Positions 44,177 through 53,398 of a stretch of DNA of 64,000 nt are shown piece after piece (position 1 is the first letter of the stretch; every line of letters begins with the position of its first letter). This DNA comes from an uncultured Lachnospiraceae bacterium (GTDB lineage: Bacteria > Bacillota > Clostridia > Lachnospirales > Anaerotignaceae): positions 1 through 64,000 of the forward strand of contig CALWSU010000002.1 in NCBI GenBank assembly GCA_944384295.1, read 5' to 3'. The translations under genes were made by a program, and so were the position numbers. The notes beneath the pieces were generated by a model. That model was not told where the DNA came from, searched no databases, and was given only the letters and a program-made list of their open reading frames with translations.

Positions 44177-44210
44177 CCTCATTTCTCATTTCTCATTTCT
44201 CATTTACATC
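44177..44210. repeat. Heptanucleotide repeat in the ABC-F leader
   Basis: About four tandem copies of ATTTCTC (ATGAGAA on the coding strand) directly upstream of the start codon at 44169. Each copy contains an ATG, which creates tiny reading frames such as MRNEK-stop and others overlapping the start. Confidence 0.8.
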
Positions 44211-44252
44211 ACTTGCATATTTTTTATAGTTATATTTACAACAATCAAAAGA

Positions 44253-44291
44253 GAGTCGGAACCTCCTCAAATATACAGGAAATTCCGACTC
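44253..44291 (-). terminator. Terminator after ftsZ
   Basis: Nine-bp stem GAGTCGGAA with TTCCGACTC, about 50 bases past the ftsZ stop, with a modest T-run on the minus strand. Confidence 0.7.
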
Positions 44292-44342
44292 CATATTCGT
44301 TTCATAAGAAGTTTTGTAAATCTTATGTATTCTACATAGAAA

Positions 44343-45518
44343 TTAAAATTTCTTTCTTGTCAAGAAATCTGGGATTTTGATTTCCGCTTCAAAGTCATCT
44401 ACTTCTACAAATCTTCTTGCTGGACGTGCTTCTGTTTCTTCTGCCGGAGCAGTTTGTGCTTCCTCTTGCTGCTGTGCTTCTGCCGCCGCTTCTTGTGCTG
44501 CTTTTTCCTGCATTGCTGCCTGTGCTGCGCGTCTAGCACTCATAGGAGGAGCCGCCTGTGCGTCAGGGTCTTCCAAGCCAGTTGCAATGACAGTCACCAT
44601 CACTTCATCTTGGAAATCTTCATTGATACTGGTACCAAAAATAATTTCTGCATCTGGATCTAAAGATTCACGAATCAAGTCAGCTGCTTCTTCTGTTTCC
44701 ATTAATCCCAGGTTTTCGTCCCCACAGAAATTGATTAAGACATAACGTGCGCCTTCGATAGTCGTTTCCAGCAAAGGGCTTTGGATTGCCATTTTTGCAG
44801 CAACTTCCGCTTTATTCTCGCCGCTTGCATGTCCAATCCCCATATGTGCGATGCCTTTATCTTGCATTACCGTACGCACGTCTGCGAAGTCCAGATTGAT
44901 CACACCAGGTTTTGAAATCAAGTCGGAAATCCCTTGCACACCTTGTCTCAAGATTTCGTCCGCTTTTTTGAACGCTTCTGTCAATGTTGTTTTTTTATCA
45001 ATAATACCGAGCAATCTTTGGTTTGGAATGATGACCAATGTATCCACATTTTTCTTTAATTCTATAATGCCCTTTTCTGCATTGCTCATGCGTTTTTTGC
45101 CTTCAAAATTAAAGGGCTTTGTCACAACACCAACGGTCAAAATGCCCAATTCCTTAGAAATAGCTGCAATTTTCGGTGCGGCACCAGTACCTGTACCACC
45201 GCCCATACCAGCGGTAATAAATACCATATCTGCGCCACGCAAAGCCTGTGCAATTTCGTCCTGTGTTTCATCTACTGATTTTTCACCGATTTCAGGATTG
45301 CCGCCTGCGCCTAAACCTTTTGTTAATTTTTCACCAATTTGTATTTTTGTGGCAGATTTTGTTTTTGCCAAAGCCTGTCCGTCTGTATTGATGGAAATAA
45401 ATTCCACACCTGCTAAACCGTCATCAATCATGCGGTCTACAGCATTATTGCCGCCGCCGCCAACACCAATGACTTTTATTTGCGCCATATTGCTCATTGG
45501 GATATCAAATTCGAGCAA
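44343..45518 (-). CDS. ftsZ: Cell division GTPase FtsZ
   Basis: The tubulin homologue that forms the division ring. The 391-residue protein has [14 protein letters not shown], the GTP signature [10 protein letters not shown], the T7-loop region ([11 protein letters not shown]), a Glu/Ala/Gln-rich linker (about 335-370) and the C-terminal peptide [13 protein letters not shown] for partner binding. I use TTG 45518 because AGGAGGGG lies about 8 bases upstream and the start MLEFDIPM matches clostridial FtsZ. No ftsA lies next to it. It ends the murA-ftsQ-DUF881-sbp-ftsZ order. Confidence 0.98.
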   Translation of the reverse strand: MLEFDIPMSNMAQIKVIGVGGGGNNAVDRMIDDGLAGVEFISINTDGQALAKTKSATKIQIGEKLTKGLGAGGNPEIGEKSVDETQDEIAQALRGADMVFITAGMGGGTGTGAAPKIAAISKELGILTVGVVTKPFNFEGKKRMSNAEKGIIELKKNVDTLVIIPNQRLLGIIDKKTTLTEAFKKADEILRQGVQGISDLISKPGVINLDFADVRTVMQDKGIAHMGIGHASGENKAEVAAKMAIQSPLLETTIEGARYVLINFCGDENLGLMETEEAADLIRESLDPDAEIIFGTSINEDFQDEVMVTVIATGLEDPDAQAAPPMSARRAAQAAMQEKAAQEAAAEAQQQEEAQTAPAEETEARPARRFVEVDDFEAEIKIPDFLTRKKF

Positions 45519-45638
45519 AAAAATCCCCTCCTAGCTTCATACCATATTACATTTATTATACATGAAAAAAACAGGAATTGCCATACGAAAACAGAAATTA
45601 TTCCCAAGTTTTTTTAAAAATTTATGCCTCTATTTTTC

Positions 45639-45992
45639 CTATTTTTCTATCATATCTGTTTTTTCGTGTTTATTCAACACAAATCTTCTGATTTGGCTCA
45701 AATTGTTAAAAATCCGCCAACCAAAAACAACAATTGCCGCTATGGATAAATCAATATACAGATGTTTGCCTAAAAACACCATGCCCACTGCAATCAGGCT
45801 ATTGAGAAAAAAACCGCTTGCAAATACTTGAATTTGAAAATTCTTTTCACATGCTGCGCGCATACCGCCTAACATAGTATCGACACACGATAATATACCA
45901 ATCGCAACATAAGTTGTCATGCCATACGGCAATATGATACCACTTGCAATGCCCAAAATAATCCCAAAGATTAATCCAACCACAGGAATCAT
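45639..45992 (-). CDS. sbp: Small basic protein Sbp (DUF1290)
   Basis: A 117-residue membrane protein of the DUF1290 family, found next to ftsZ in sporulating Firmicutes; function is unsettled. It has four hydrophobic segments (starting MIPVVGLIFGIILGIASG) and conserved YVAIGILSCVDTMLGGMRA. The ATG 45992 follows ACGGAGGAACA and overlaps the DUF881 stop by 4 bases. The gap to ftsZ is 120 bases. Confidence 0.94.
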   Translation of the reverse strand: MIPVVGLIFGIILGIASGIILPYGMTTYVAIGILSCVDTMLGGMRAACEKNFQIQVFASGFFLNSLIAVGMVFLGKHLYIDLSIAAIVVFGWRIFNNLSQIRRFVLNKHEKTDMIEK

Positions 45993-46708
45993 GATTGTTC
46001 CTCCGTTTCTATCTGCGTATTTTGTTGCCAAAGTGCTGTTTGTGTATAAGCTGGTATTGTAATTTCTTTTTCTTCTTTCATATCGATTACAATGCCCCAT
46101 GGCGCCAAATTATCTACTACACCGCCAGGAAATTTCATAGCACCTAATAATACGCTGCTATCTCCAATGGCTTTGATTTCAAATGGTGCTGCAACCCTTA
46201 CGCCATTGACTGTAATCACAGAACCTGCGCATGTAATCCCGGTCACAGAAACGACACGTTGCTCATTGATGGAAACTGCCTCTGCACCTGCAACCCATAA
46301 TTCATTTACCACTTGCAAGATATCTTCGGCATGAATCAAATATGCATTTTTATCGCCGCCCATGTCCAAGCTGCTATCTTGCATTGTGATGACCAATCCT
46401 TCGCCCGTACGTTGTGTCAAGCCTGCAAAACTGCGCAAATTTGCATTTTCTTTTTGCAAATTTTCTATTGCTGCTGAAGTGACTTCCCCACTCTCATAAG
46501 ATTCTAATAGTTCTTGCTGCTTGTCCAACTGACTTTGTAATGCTGCATTTTCTTCCTGCACTTGCTTCAAAGAGGCTGACAATTCCGTCAAACGTGTACT
46601 ATCTGTTTTTTGTGCTTGTGCTTTGACTGTATTATATTGTATCCCTATGATAATGCCCAAAAGCGCACACATCACAGTCAAAGACGCTGTAATTTGCTTT
46701 TTCTTCAT
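45989..46708 (-). CDS. DUF881 family protein (YlxW-like)
   Basis: A 239-residue protein with a short N-terminal membrane helix (about 6-24), a coiled coil (about 35-85; ELSASLKQVQEENAALQSQL) and the DUF881 domain (about 95-225; TGEGLVITMQDSS, IHAEDILQVVNELWVAGAEAVSIN, APFEIKAIGD). It belongs to the ylxW/ylxX pair beside ftsQ in Firmicutes; the second member is not seen. It is translationally coupled to sbp. Confidence 0.93.
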   Translation of the reverse strand: MKKKQITASLTVMCALLGIIIGIQYNTVKAQAQKTDSTRLTELSASLKQVQEENAALQSQLDKQQELLESYESGEVTSAAIENLQKENANLRSFAGLTQRTGEGLVITMQDSSLDMGGDKNAYLIHAEDILQVVNELWVAGAEAVSINEQRVVSVTGITCAGSVITVNGVRVAAPFEIKAIGDSSVLLGAMKFPGGVVDNLAPWGIVIDMKEEKEITIPAYTQTALWQQNTQIETEEQS

Positions 46709-46724
46709 TTGTTTTCCGCCCTTT

Positions 46725-47519
46725 TTATGTCAAATATTCAAATCTCATATCAGATAAATCATGTAAATCCAATGTACCACGATCATTTTCTGGTATTGTT
46801 TGTACAATTTGTGCCATGTTACGAATCTTTTGATCCATATTTTCCATATTGCCTAACTGTACCTGTATTTGATTGACGCTTGCTGTAATTTCATTTAAAT
46901 CAGATACATCTATGGTAACAGCAAAATCTGACAAATCATATTTTTCTATCATCTGAGAAATTTGCAAAATCGTATTCAATGCCTTTGGTTCCTCTACTTC
47001 CAAAATTTCCCCTTTATGAAAGCCGGAAAATACCAGACCTTCAATCAAAGGCAATCCATTGACATAACTGCTTTGCACGTCCAATACTCTGCCTTCTTCG
47101 TCTATGTAGAGGTAAGAGCCCATATATGGGATATATGCCCTTACCTTGCGTTCTTGCAATGAAATAACAATGGTGTCTGGCAATTCCAATATCAATCTTG
47201 CATCGCGAATATATGGGTCTTGGCGTAAAGTATCTTCTGCTTTACGACGATTGAATAATATCGCATTATCCCCTGCTTGTAAACCAATTTTATCACATAA
47301 TTCCGTTGTGGTATATTTTGATGCGTTTTCTGCACGAATATTGTGTATTGCGAAATAAGGAGAAAACAAAAAAGCCGCGCCTGCCAACACAATCAAAACA
47401 ACTGCAATCACATATTTTTGTGTTGCTGGCTTTTTGGGTTTTGGGTGATAATAGTCTATTTCTTGTGATAAATCAAAATTGGGTATCTTTTTTTTACTTT
47501 CTGATCTAGGTCGTTTCAT
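46725..47519 (-). CDS. ftsQ: Cell division protein FtsQ/DivIB
   Basis: A bitopic divisome protein linking septal peptidoglycan synthesis. The 264-residue protein has a basic cytoplasmic N-terminus (MKRPRSESKKK), one helix (about 38-55), a POTRA domain (about 57-125; FSPYFAIHNIRAENASKYTT, RLILELPDTIVISLQERK) and the beta domain (about 130-245). It lies 4 bases after murA and 16 before DUF881. The divisome genes here match the usual dcw tail. Confidence 0.93.
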   Translation of the reverse strand: MKRPRSESKKKIPNFDLSQEIDYYHPKPKKPATQKYVIAVVLIVLAGAAFLFSPYFAIHNIRAENASKYTTTELCDKIGLQAGDNAILFNRRKAEDTLRQDPYIRDARLILELPDTIVISLQERKVRAYIPYMGSYLYIDEEGRVLDVQSSYVNGLPLIEGLVFSGFHKGEILEVEEPKALNTILQISQMIEKYDLSDFAVTIDVSDLNEITASVNQIQVQLGNMENMDQKIRNMAQIVQTIPENDRGTLDLHDLSDMRFEYLT

Positions 47520-47523
47520 GCCA

Positions 47524-48786
47524 TCATTCCTTTTGTTCTATCAAACGCACATGTCCCCCCAAAAATGTCAGTGCGTCTTCTATTTTTTCATATCCACGCG
47601 CGATATATTGACTGCCATAGATTCGACTTTCGCCTTCTGCGGCAATGGCTGCCAATAGCAATGCTGCGCCTGCACGCAAATCTGTTGCATGCACCACAGC
47701 TCCATGCAGTCGTTCTACGCCAAAAACTGCCGCACTTCGCCCATGTATTTGTATATTCGCGCCCATATGACACAATTGTGCCGCATGGTGGAAGCGGTTT
47801 TCAAAAACCGTTTCACTCATCATACAAGTTCCTTTTGCCAATGTCAATAGACTCATCATTAATGGCTGCATATCGGTAGGAAATGCAGGATATGGTCCTG
47901 TTTCCAGTGAAAAATCAGAAAGTAGTCTAGTCGGCGCTTGCAGATAAACCGCCTCTTCTTCACAACGTAGTCCACAGCCCACCTGTTCCAAGACTTCCAA
48001 TGTGCGCTCCATATATTGACGTTCCGCACCTTTCAGGTACAATTTTCCCCCTGTCATTGCAGCAGCACATAAAAAAGTTCCCGCTTCAATCCGGTCAAAA
48101 GGTATGGTCATATATGCGCCATGCAATTTTCTGACACCCTCTATCATAATGGTGGGAGTACCTTCTCCATAAATTTCTGCACCACATGCGCGTAAAAAAC
48201 GTACCAAGGCAATGATTTCCGGTTCTCTTGCTGCATTGTGAATCACAGTCGTACCTTCTGCTTTGACCGAAAGCAATAATATATTCTCTGTGGCACCCAC
48301 GCTGGGATATTCCAAATAAATATGGTATCCTAAAAGCAATGGAGCTTCACAATGCAGAATCCCATCTGTTTCGCGAATCTGTACACCCATTTTTTCAAAT
48401 GCACGCAAATGCATATCAATCGGTCTGCGACCAATCTCACACCCTCCAGGGTGTCCTAGTGTTGCCTGTTTGCATCTGCCCAATAATGCCCCTAGATATA
48501 ATATAGAAGAACGCATTTTACATACCATATCTTCTTGTATCTGGGTATGTTCCAATGTACGGCTATCAATCACAATACTCTGTCCTTCTTGTACGACTTG
48601 ACAGCCTAACGCGGTTAAAATTTCTAATGAAGTTTGTACATCTGCAATCTGCGGACAATTTTCCAACACCACTTCATCTTGTGCCAAAATAGTGGCTGCT
48701 AAAATGGGCAATACTGCATTTTTGCTGCCATGTACCGTAAATTCTCCTGCAATCCTGCCGCCGCCTTCTACCAAATAATATCCCAT
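47524..48786 (-). CDS. murA: UDP-N-acetylglucosamine 1-carboxyvinyltransferase
   Basis: Performs the first committed step of peptidoglycan synthesis, adding enolpyruvate to UDP-GlcNAc; the target of fosfomycin. The 420-residue protein has the loop HPGGCEIGRRPID with the active Cys116 (the fosfomycin-sensitive Cys rather than Asp), and GSKNAVLPILAAT at the start. The ATG 48786 follows GTGGGAGGAA. It begins the cluster murA-ftsQ-DUF881-sbp-ftsZ and is divergent from the P1 peptidase gene, 141 bases away. Confidence 0.97.
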   Translation of the reverse strand: MGYYLVEGGGRIAGEFTVHGSKNAVLPILAATILAQDEVVLENCPQIADVQTSLEILTALGCQVVQEGQSIVIDSRTLEHTQIQEDMVCKMRSSILYLGALLGRCKQATLGHPGGCEIGRRPIDMHLRAFEKMGVQIRETDGILHCEAPLLLGYHIYLEYPSVGATENILLLSVKAEGTTVIHNAAREPEIIALVRFLRACGAEIYGEGTPTIMIEGVRKLHGAYMTIPFDRIEAGTFLCAAAMTGGKLYLKGAERQYMERTLEVLEQVGCGLRCEEEAVYLQAPTRLLSDFSLETGPYPAFPTDMQPLMMSLLTLAKGTCMMSETVFENRFHHAAQLCHMGANIQIHGRSAAVFGVERLHGAVVHATDLRAGAALLLAAIAAEGESRIYGSQYIARGYEKIEDALTFLGGHVRLIEQKE

Positions 48787-48927
48787 ACAAATTCCTCCCA
48801 CACCTTCCTGTATGCACATAGTATGGAAGGACAAATTCTTTGTTGCTTTTCCATATTTACACAAAATATCATATTCGGTAATATAACAAGAAAATGGTAT
48901 TTTGATTCACATAAAGGAGGACTCTAC

Positions 48928-49854
48928 ATGCAACATCATATTTTAGATATCAAAGGATTGAAAGTAGGACATGCACAAAATGAAAACGCAAAAACTGGCG
49001 TTACTGTTGTATTGGCAGAAAAAGGCGTGATTTGTGGCGTAGATGTGCGTGGTGCAGCACCTGGTACAAGAGAAACAGACCTACTAGACCCCCGTAATGC
49101 CGTAGAGCGTGTACATGGCATTGTGTTATCTGGTGGTTCTGCGTATGGATTAGATGCTGCCAGCGGCGTGATGCAGTATTTGGAGCAAAAGGGGATAGGC
49201 TTTGATGTCGGCTGTGCCAAAGTTCCCATTGTACCTGCTGCGGTATTATTCGATTTGAGTAATGGCGATCCTTTTGTACGCCCTGACCAGAAAATGGGGT
49301 TAGAAGCCTGTAAAAATGCCAGTGACACAGTATGTAAAGAAGGAAATGTAGGCGCAGGCTGTGGCGCAACCGTAGGCAAACTGAACGGTATGGAATTTTG
49401 TACAAACAGCGGGATTGGTTCTTGGGCAGAATGTACAGAAAATGGCATCTGTGTAGCGGCATTGATTGCAGTCAATGCTTTTGGTGATGTTTGGGAAAAC
49501 GGAAAAATCATTGCAGGCACCAAAGACGCCTCTGGCAATTTTATAGATACAGAAAAAGGGGTCATAGATTCCGCTTCTGCGCTTCATTTTGCCGGACGCA
49601 ATACCACAATTGGCATTATTGCCACAAATGTAAAACTGACAAAAGCACAAGCATCTAAAGTTGCTGGTATGGCACATGATGGCTTAGCACGTTGTATTCG
49701 CCCCATTCATACCACATTAGATGGAGATACGCTATTTTGTATTTCTACAGAAGAAATAGAACTTCCCACAGCCCCTGTTGATGTTGTTGGTATCCTTGCC
49801 GCACGTGTCACAGAACAAGCCGTATTGCGTGCTGTAAAAACCGCCAATGCATAA
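48928..49854 (+). CDS. P1 family peptidase (DmpA/BapA-like)
   Basis: A 308-residue Ntn-type aminopeptidase family protein that self-cleaves into two chains. The family pattern is visible: GLKVGHAQNENAKTGVTVV, VRGAAPGTRETDLL, LSGGSAYGLDAASG, GNVGAGCGATVGKL, and GRNTTIGIIATN, where the Asn-Thr-Thr segment (about 240) is the expected cleavage and nucleophile site. The substrate is not known. The ATG 48928 follows AAAGGAGGA; the long upstream frame has no binding site. It is divergent from murA and ends at a terminator. Confidence 0.9.
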   Translation: MQHHILDIKGLKVGHAQNENAKTGVTVVLAEKGVICGVDVRGAAPGTRETDLLDPRNAVERVHGIVLSGGSAYGLDAASGVMQYLEQKGIGFDVGCAKVPIVPAAVLFDLSNGDPFVRPDQKMGLEACKNASDTVCKEGNVGAGCGATVGKLNGMEFCTNSGIGSWAECTENGICVAALIAVNAFGDVWENGKIIAGTKDASGNFIDTEKGVIDSASALHFAGRNTTIGIIATNVKLTKAQASKVAGMAHDGLARCIRPIHTTLDGDTLFCISTEEIELPTAPVDVVGILAARVTEQAVLRAVKTANA

Positions 49855-49869
49855 AAACACATAAAAATC

Positions 49870-49908
49870 AGGCTGTTTCTATTCATACGATTCAAACAGA
49901 AACAGCCT
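49870..49908. terminator. Terminator between convergent genes
   Basis: Stem GGCTGTTTCT with AGAAACAGCC. The spacing fits both the P1 peptidase gene and the gene at 49935. Confidence 0.8.
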
Positions 49909-49934
49909 TACTTTTCTTTCTTATTCCTGATTTT

Positions 49935-51458
49935 CTATTTTAACCAATGTCCTTCCAATAAATCTTTTGCTTCTTGCGTCAACGGGAAAATATCATTTCT
50001 ATCAATGTATTCCAAAGAAAACTTACGATTCAATGCCGCAAAATGCTTCAAACCAAACGCAATGCGATTCAAATAAGAATATACACCAATTGCGCCTGTA
50101 GAGAAATCATTGGCTTTTTCTCCATAAATATTACGCAATTCCCGTAAATCTGGGAATAATTCTTCTTTCGTATTGCCAAAACATTGCAGGTGTAGTGGTA
50201 ATTTATCTTCAGCCAATAATGCACCAATCCGTTTTGCACTCATTGCCGCTGCCATAGAGGCACGACAAATACCAATCGCTTTCACATAAGGCGCACCCAG
50301 TGCCAATGCTTTATACACTTGGTCTTCCATGGAAAAACCGCCTGTAATCGCAATATGTGGCAATGCCACGCCCTCTTGTTTTAGGCGTTTCATGATTTCT
50401 ACTAAATCGCTTTCCATACAAACCGTAGGTTTGCACCATTCGTTCATCATTTTACATGGGCTATAACCAGAGCCGCCTCCTGCACCGTCAAAAGTCACCA
50501 TATCCACTTGTGCCATAGATGCAATACGCAATACACGCTCTAAATCCGCTGCATCATAACCAGCCATCTTAAAATAGACATTTTTCAGTCCCATTTCTCG
50601 CAATTGTGCAATTCGTTTACACAAATATACTTCATCCCACATGGGCAATCTACCATAGGAACGGAAATTCTCGCCAAAGCCTGCTTGATATTGTTTTTGT
50701 ACTTCTGGGTCAGACGGGTCTGGAATCACCAATAAACCGTTTTGCTGTGCTTGTAATGCTGCTTCTAAATTTGGCAAACGATTGACTGGTTGTGTGCCTT
50801 TTGCTGACTGTCCAAATTTGAACTCAATCGCTTCACAGCCGCAAGACTGTATTGCATATTCTGGTACACCAATCAAATCATCATCTACATTGACTTGCAA
50901 TATGATTTGTCCATATCCTCTTTGATATTGACGAAATGCGTCTAAAAATTCATTTAATTTCGGACAATATACCACTTTTCCATTTTCTACGCGCAATGTC
51001 GGATCTTTTGTCACAGCACCCTCACCAATGACGGTCAATACGCCTGCCATTGCAGCACCTGCAAAATAGTCCTGCCAATTCAATTTGATTAATGCCGGCA
51101 ATATGATCGGTAATTTTAATTTGACAGGATGTAATGTACCAATCTGTGTTTCCAGATTCACATGATAAATGGTTGCTTTGTCTGAATCTGCTTCTGCCCC
51201 CATCGCACCAAATACACGACCGTTGATATTAAAATGGGAATAATCTATCGGATATTGTTTTTCTGATGCAACTTGATTTTCGCCTGTTGTGGTAGGATAT
51301 ACTGCATCGGCACCACGCAAAGCGGAAATGCCAATTTCACAAGTACCAACACAATCCGCCGTACACATAGAACACATGCCAGAACAACTGCTTACATGCG
51401 CAGCATCTCGTAAATGTGTACGATTAAATGCAGAACCTAACAATGGACTATAAGACAT
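49935..51458 (-). CDS. FMN-binding glutamate-synthase-like protein with Cys-rich N-terminus
   Basis: A 507-residue protein resembling the FMN/TIM-barrel domain of glutamate synthase (GltB central part), without the glutaminase domain. The barrel (about 130-500) has GEGAVTKDPTLRV, EFKFGQSAKG, MVTFDGAGGGSGYSPCKMM and the glycine-rich phosphate loop HIAITGGFSMEDQVYKALALGA. Before it is a cysteine cluster (CSGMCSMCTADCVGTCEIG, about 24-42) that could hold an iron-sulfur cluster. No gltD or ferredoxin gene is adjacent. It may be an archaeal-type glutamate synthase or an unknown oxidoreductase. The ATG 51458 follows AAAAGGAGG. Confidence 0.85.
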   Translation of the reverse strand: MSYSPLLGSAFNRTHLRDAAHVSSCSGMCSMCTADCVGTCEIGISALRGADAVYPTTTGENQVASEKQYPIDYSHFNINGRVFGAMGAEADSDKATIYHVNLETQIGTLHPVKLKLPIILPALIKLNWQDYFAGAAMAGVLTVIGEGAVTKDPTLRVENGKVVYCPKLNEFLDAFRQYQRGYGQIILQVNVDDDLIGVPEYAIQSCGCEAIEFKFGQSAKGTQPVNRLPNLEAALQAQQNGLLVIPDPSDPEVQKQYQAGFGENFRSYGRLPMWDEVYLCKRIAQLREMGLKNVYFKMAGYDAADLERVLRIASMAQVDMVTFDGAGGGSGYSPCKMMNEWCKPTVCMESDLVEIMKRLKQEGVALPHIAITGGFSMEDQVYKALALGAPYVKAIGICRASMAAAMSAKRIGALLAEDKLPLHLQCFGNTKEELFPDLRELRNIYGEKANDFSTGAIGVYSYLNRIAFGLKHFAALNRKFSLEYIDRNDIFPLTQEAKDLLEGHWLK

Positions 51459-51610
51459 GACAAAACCTCCTTTTGCATACATAAAAAAATTGGTACCATT
51501 TTTTATACATATATGTATTATATCCCTACCAAAAAGCATTTGTCAATTTGAACAATTCCTATCAAATAAATATCATTTTATTCGGCATACTGCATATTTT
51601 CAGTATAAAA

Positions 51611-51637
51611 AAATCAGGAACAAACAGTTCCTGATTT
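51611..51637 (-). terminator. Terminator after the DUF6612-like lipoprotein gene
   Basis: Perfect 11-bp stem AAATCAGGAAC with GTTCCTGATTT, followed on the minus strand by a run of Ts. Confidence 0.9.
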
Positions 51638-51654
51638 CCTATTTTGAAAAAATA

Positions 51655-52500
51655 TTATGCTTTTACTGCCAAAGCTTCTGCTGGCACTTCAATTGGTGTA
51701 ATATTATTGAAGTCTTTGCATGTCATACGAATCACAGTCTGATTGATTTTCATATCATTTTCTTCGCCTGCTGCCATATTGTTCATAATGCTTTCCATCA
51801 TGCTAGTCATATCCAATTCATAACCCATCACATAACCTTCTTCACTAATCCACAGTTTGACAGGCAAACCTTCCACATTGTCGATTAATGTCACCAAATC
51901 ATCAGCAGATAAGCCCATACCAGCTGACATTTCTTCTACGCCTGAAGATTTCAAAGCCTCTGCCATGCTTTCTCCAGTCAGTTCACCAGCAATGACAGTT
52001 GTATCTACATCATTGATTTTTTCTGTACCAGTTGCACTGAAAGAAGTCAGGTTATTCAGATACAGTTCCATATTTTGTGTTGCATCATATTGTCCTGCTG
52101 CACTTAAATCCATAGATTGATAATACCATTCTCCCATTAAATCCGCATAAGTATCCACTGCATCTCCTTCTTGTACCACATAAGAAGTATATGTCTGCGC
52201 AGGAGAATCATTAATAGATATTGCAATATCTGCTTTTGCTATAATAGGTTCTACTTGCATTTGCATATCTGATGTAATATTCATTTTATATGTGGATTCA
52301 CTATCAGCAATTTCTAAATCCATTTGCATATTGGCAGACATACTATTGACTTCTGCCATTGTTGTTTCTGCTTTTTGCAATAAAGCTTCTACATCAGTAT
52401 CCATTGCTGTGTTGCTAGTACCGCTACTACTACATCCTGCCATTGGTAAAACACATACTGCCGCTACTGCCAATGCTGCAATTCTCTTTCTAAATTTCAT
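51655..52500 (-). CDS. Lipoprotein, DUF6612/LolA-like fold
   Basis: A 281-residue secreted lipoprotein. The signal peptide ends in the lipobox PMAGC (Cys23); a Ser/Asp-rich linker follows. The mature part resembles DUF6612 lipoproteins: MAEVNSMSANMQMDLEI, a repeated beta pattern, YADLMGEWYYQSMDLSAAGQ, VIAGELTGESMAEAL and GLPVKLWISEEGYVMGYELDMTS. These resemble LolA-type half-barrels that may bind lipids or peptides; no function is known. The promoter is not clear. The ATG follows TAGGAGGAG. Confidence 0.75.
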   Translation of the reverse strand: MKFRKRIAALAVAAVCVLPMAGCSSSGTSNTAMDTDVEALLQKAETTMAEVNSMSANMQMDLEIADSESTYKMNITSDMQMQVEPIIAKADIAISINDSPAQTYTSYVVQEGDAVDTYADLMGEWYYQSMDLSAAGQYDATQNMELYLNNLTSFSATGTEKINDVDTTVIAGELTGESMAEALKSSGVEEMSAGMGLSADDLVTLIDNVEGLPVKLWISEEGYVMGYELDMTSMMESIMNNMAAGEENDMKINQTVIRMTCKDFNNITPIEVPAEALAVKA

Positions 52501-52552
52501 ACCATACTCCTCCTAAAATCATATACTTTTGTTTCCTCTTTTATCCTAACAT

Positions 52553-52607
52553 AAAAACGAAACTTTACAATACATACTCGTAAAATGTAAGACTCTCTTT
52601 CGTTTTT
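52553..52607 (-). terminator. Terminator after nth
   Basis: Outer stem AAAAACGAAA with TTTCGTTTTT, enclosing a second dyad (CTTTACA with TGTAAG), just past the nth stop on the minus strand. Confidence 0.75.
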
Positions 52608-52616
52608 CTTTCATTT

Positions 52617-53270
52617 TTATTCTTTTTCTTTCTTTTTTTGTAATGCTTGTCCACCTGTACAATAAGGAAATAGGAAACATTCCTGACATTTTGGTCTGCG
52701 TGCAATACAAATTTTTCTACCATGTGCAATCATTTGCGTATTGACATCTATCCATCTTTCTTTTGGCACAATTTTCATCAAATCAAATTCAATTTTCACA
52801 GGGTCTTGGTTTTTGGTCAGACCAAGCAAATTAGAAACTCGTTTGACATGGGTATCTACGACTATGCTTGGAATATGATACCAATTCCCACGCACAACAT
52901 TTGCTGTTTTGCGTCCTACCCCTGCCAACCCTGTCAAATCATCTATATCCGAAGGTACTTCGCCGCCATATTCGGATAACAATTTTTGACAACATGCAAT
53001 GATATTTTTTGCCTTATTATGATAAAAACCAGTAGAATGAATATCCTGTTCCAATTCTGCCAAATCCGCTTCCGCAAAGTCTTGTATAGAAGTATATTTT
53101 TGAAATAAATCCTTTGTCACCAAATTGACACGGTCATCTGTACACTGTGCAGAAAGTATCGTTGCAATCAGCAACTGCCACGGATTTTCGTGATTCAGAT
53201 AACATTTGGTCGGTCCATAATGTTCCAATAACAAATCTAATATGATATTGACTTTTTCTTTTTTTGTCAT
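52617..53270 (-). CDS. nth: Endonuclease III
   Basis: A DNA glycosylase/AP lyase that removes oxidised pyrimidines. The 217-residue protein has LLIATILSAQCTDDRVN, the helix-hairpin-helix LTGLAGVGRKTANVV with catalytic Lys, and VVDTHVKRVSN with catalytic Asp, and the iron-sulfur cysteines CIARRPKCQECFLFPYC in CX6CX2CX5C spacing. A Lys/Glu tail ends the protein. It has its own terminator and stands between a lipoprotein gene and a divergent Fur-type regulator. Confidence 0.97.
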   Translation of the reverse strand: MTKKEKVNIILDLLLEHYGPTKCYLNHENPWQLLIATILSAQCTDDRVNLVTKDLFQKYTSIQDFAEADLAELEQDIHSTGFYHNKAKNIIACCQKLLSEYGGEVPSDIDDLTGLAGVGRKTANVVRGNWYHIPSIVVDTHVKRVSNLLGLTKNQDPVKIEFDLMKIVPKERWIDVNTQMIAHGRKICIARRPKCQECFLFPYCTGGQALQKKKEKE

Positions 53271-53343
53271 GGTATCACACCTTTTCTATTTTCTATTTTC
53301 TATTTCTATCATTGTTTTAGATTCCAAAGAATATGCTTTGTAG

Positions 53344-53372
53344 TTGACAAAGCCGAATACCTATACTATCAT
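53344..53372 (+). promoter_or_regulatory. Promoter of the Fur-family gene
   Basis: TTGACA (53344-53349), 17 bases, TATCAT (53367-53372), about 27 bases before the ATG. Confidence 0.7.
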
Positions 53373-53398
53373 GAAGCCAGAAAGGACGGCGAAAAAAC

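Noticed and set aside
44177-44210. Short direct repeats as a CRISPR array
   Set aside because: Seven-base units without spacers are a simple tandem repeat, not CRISPR; no cas genes are present.
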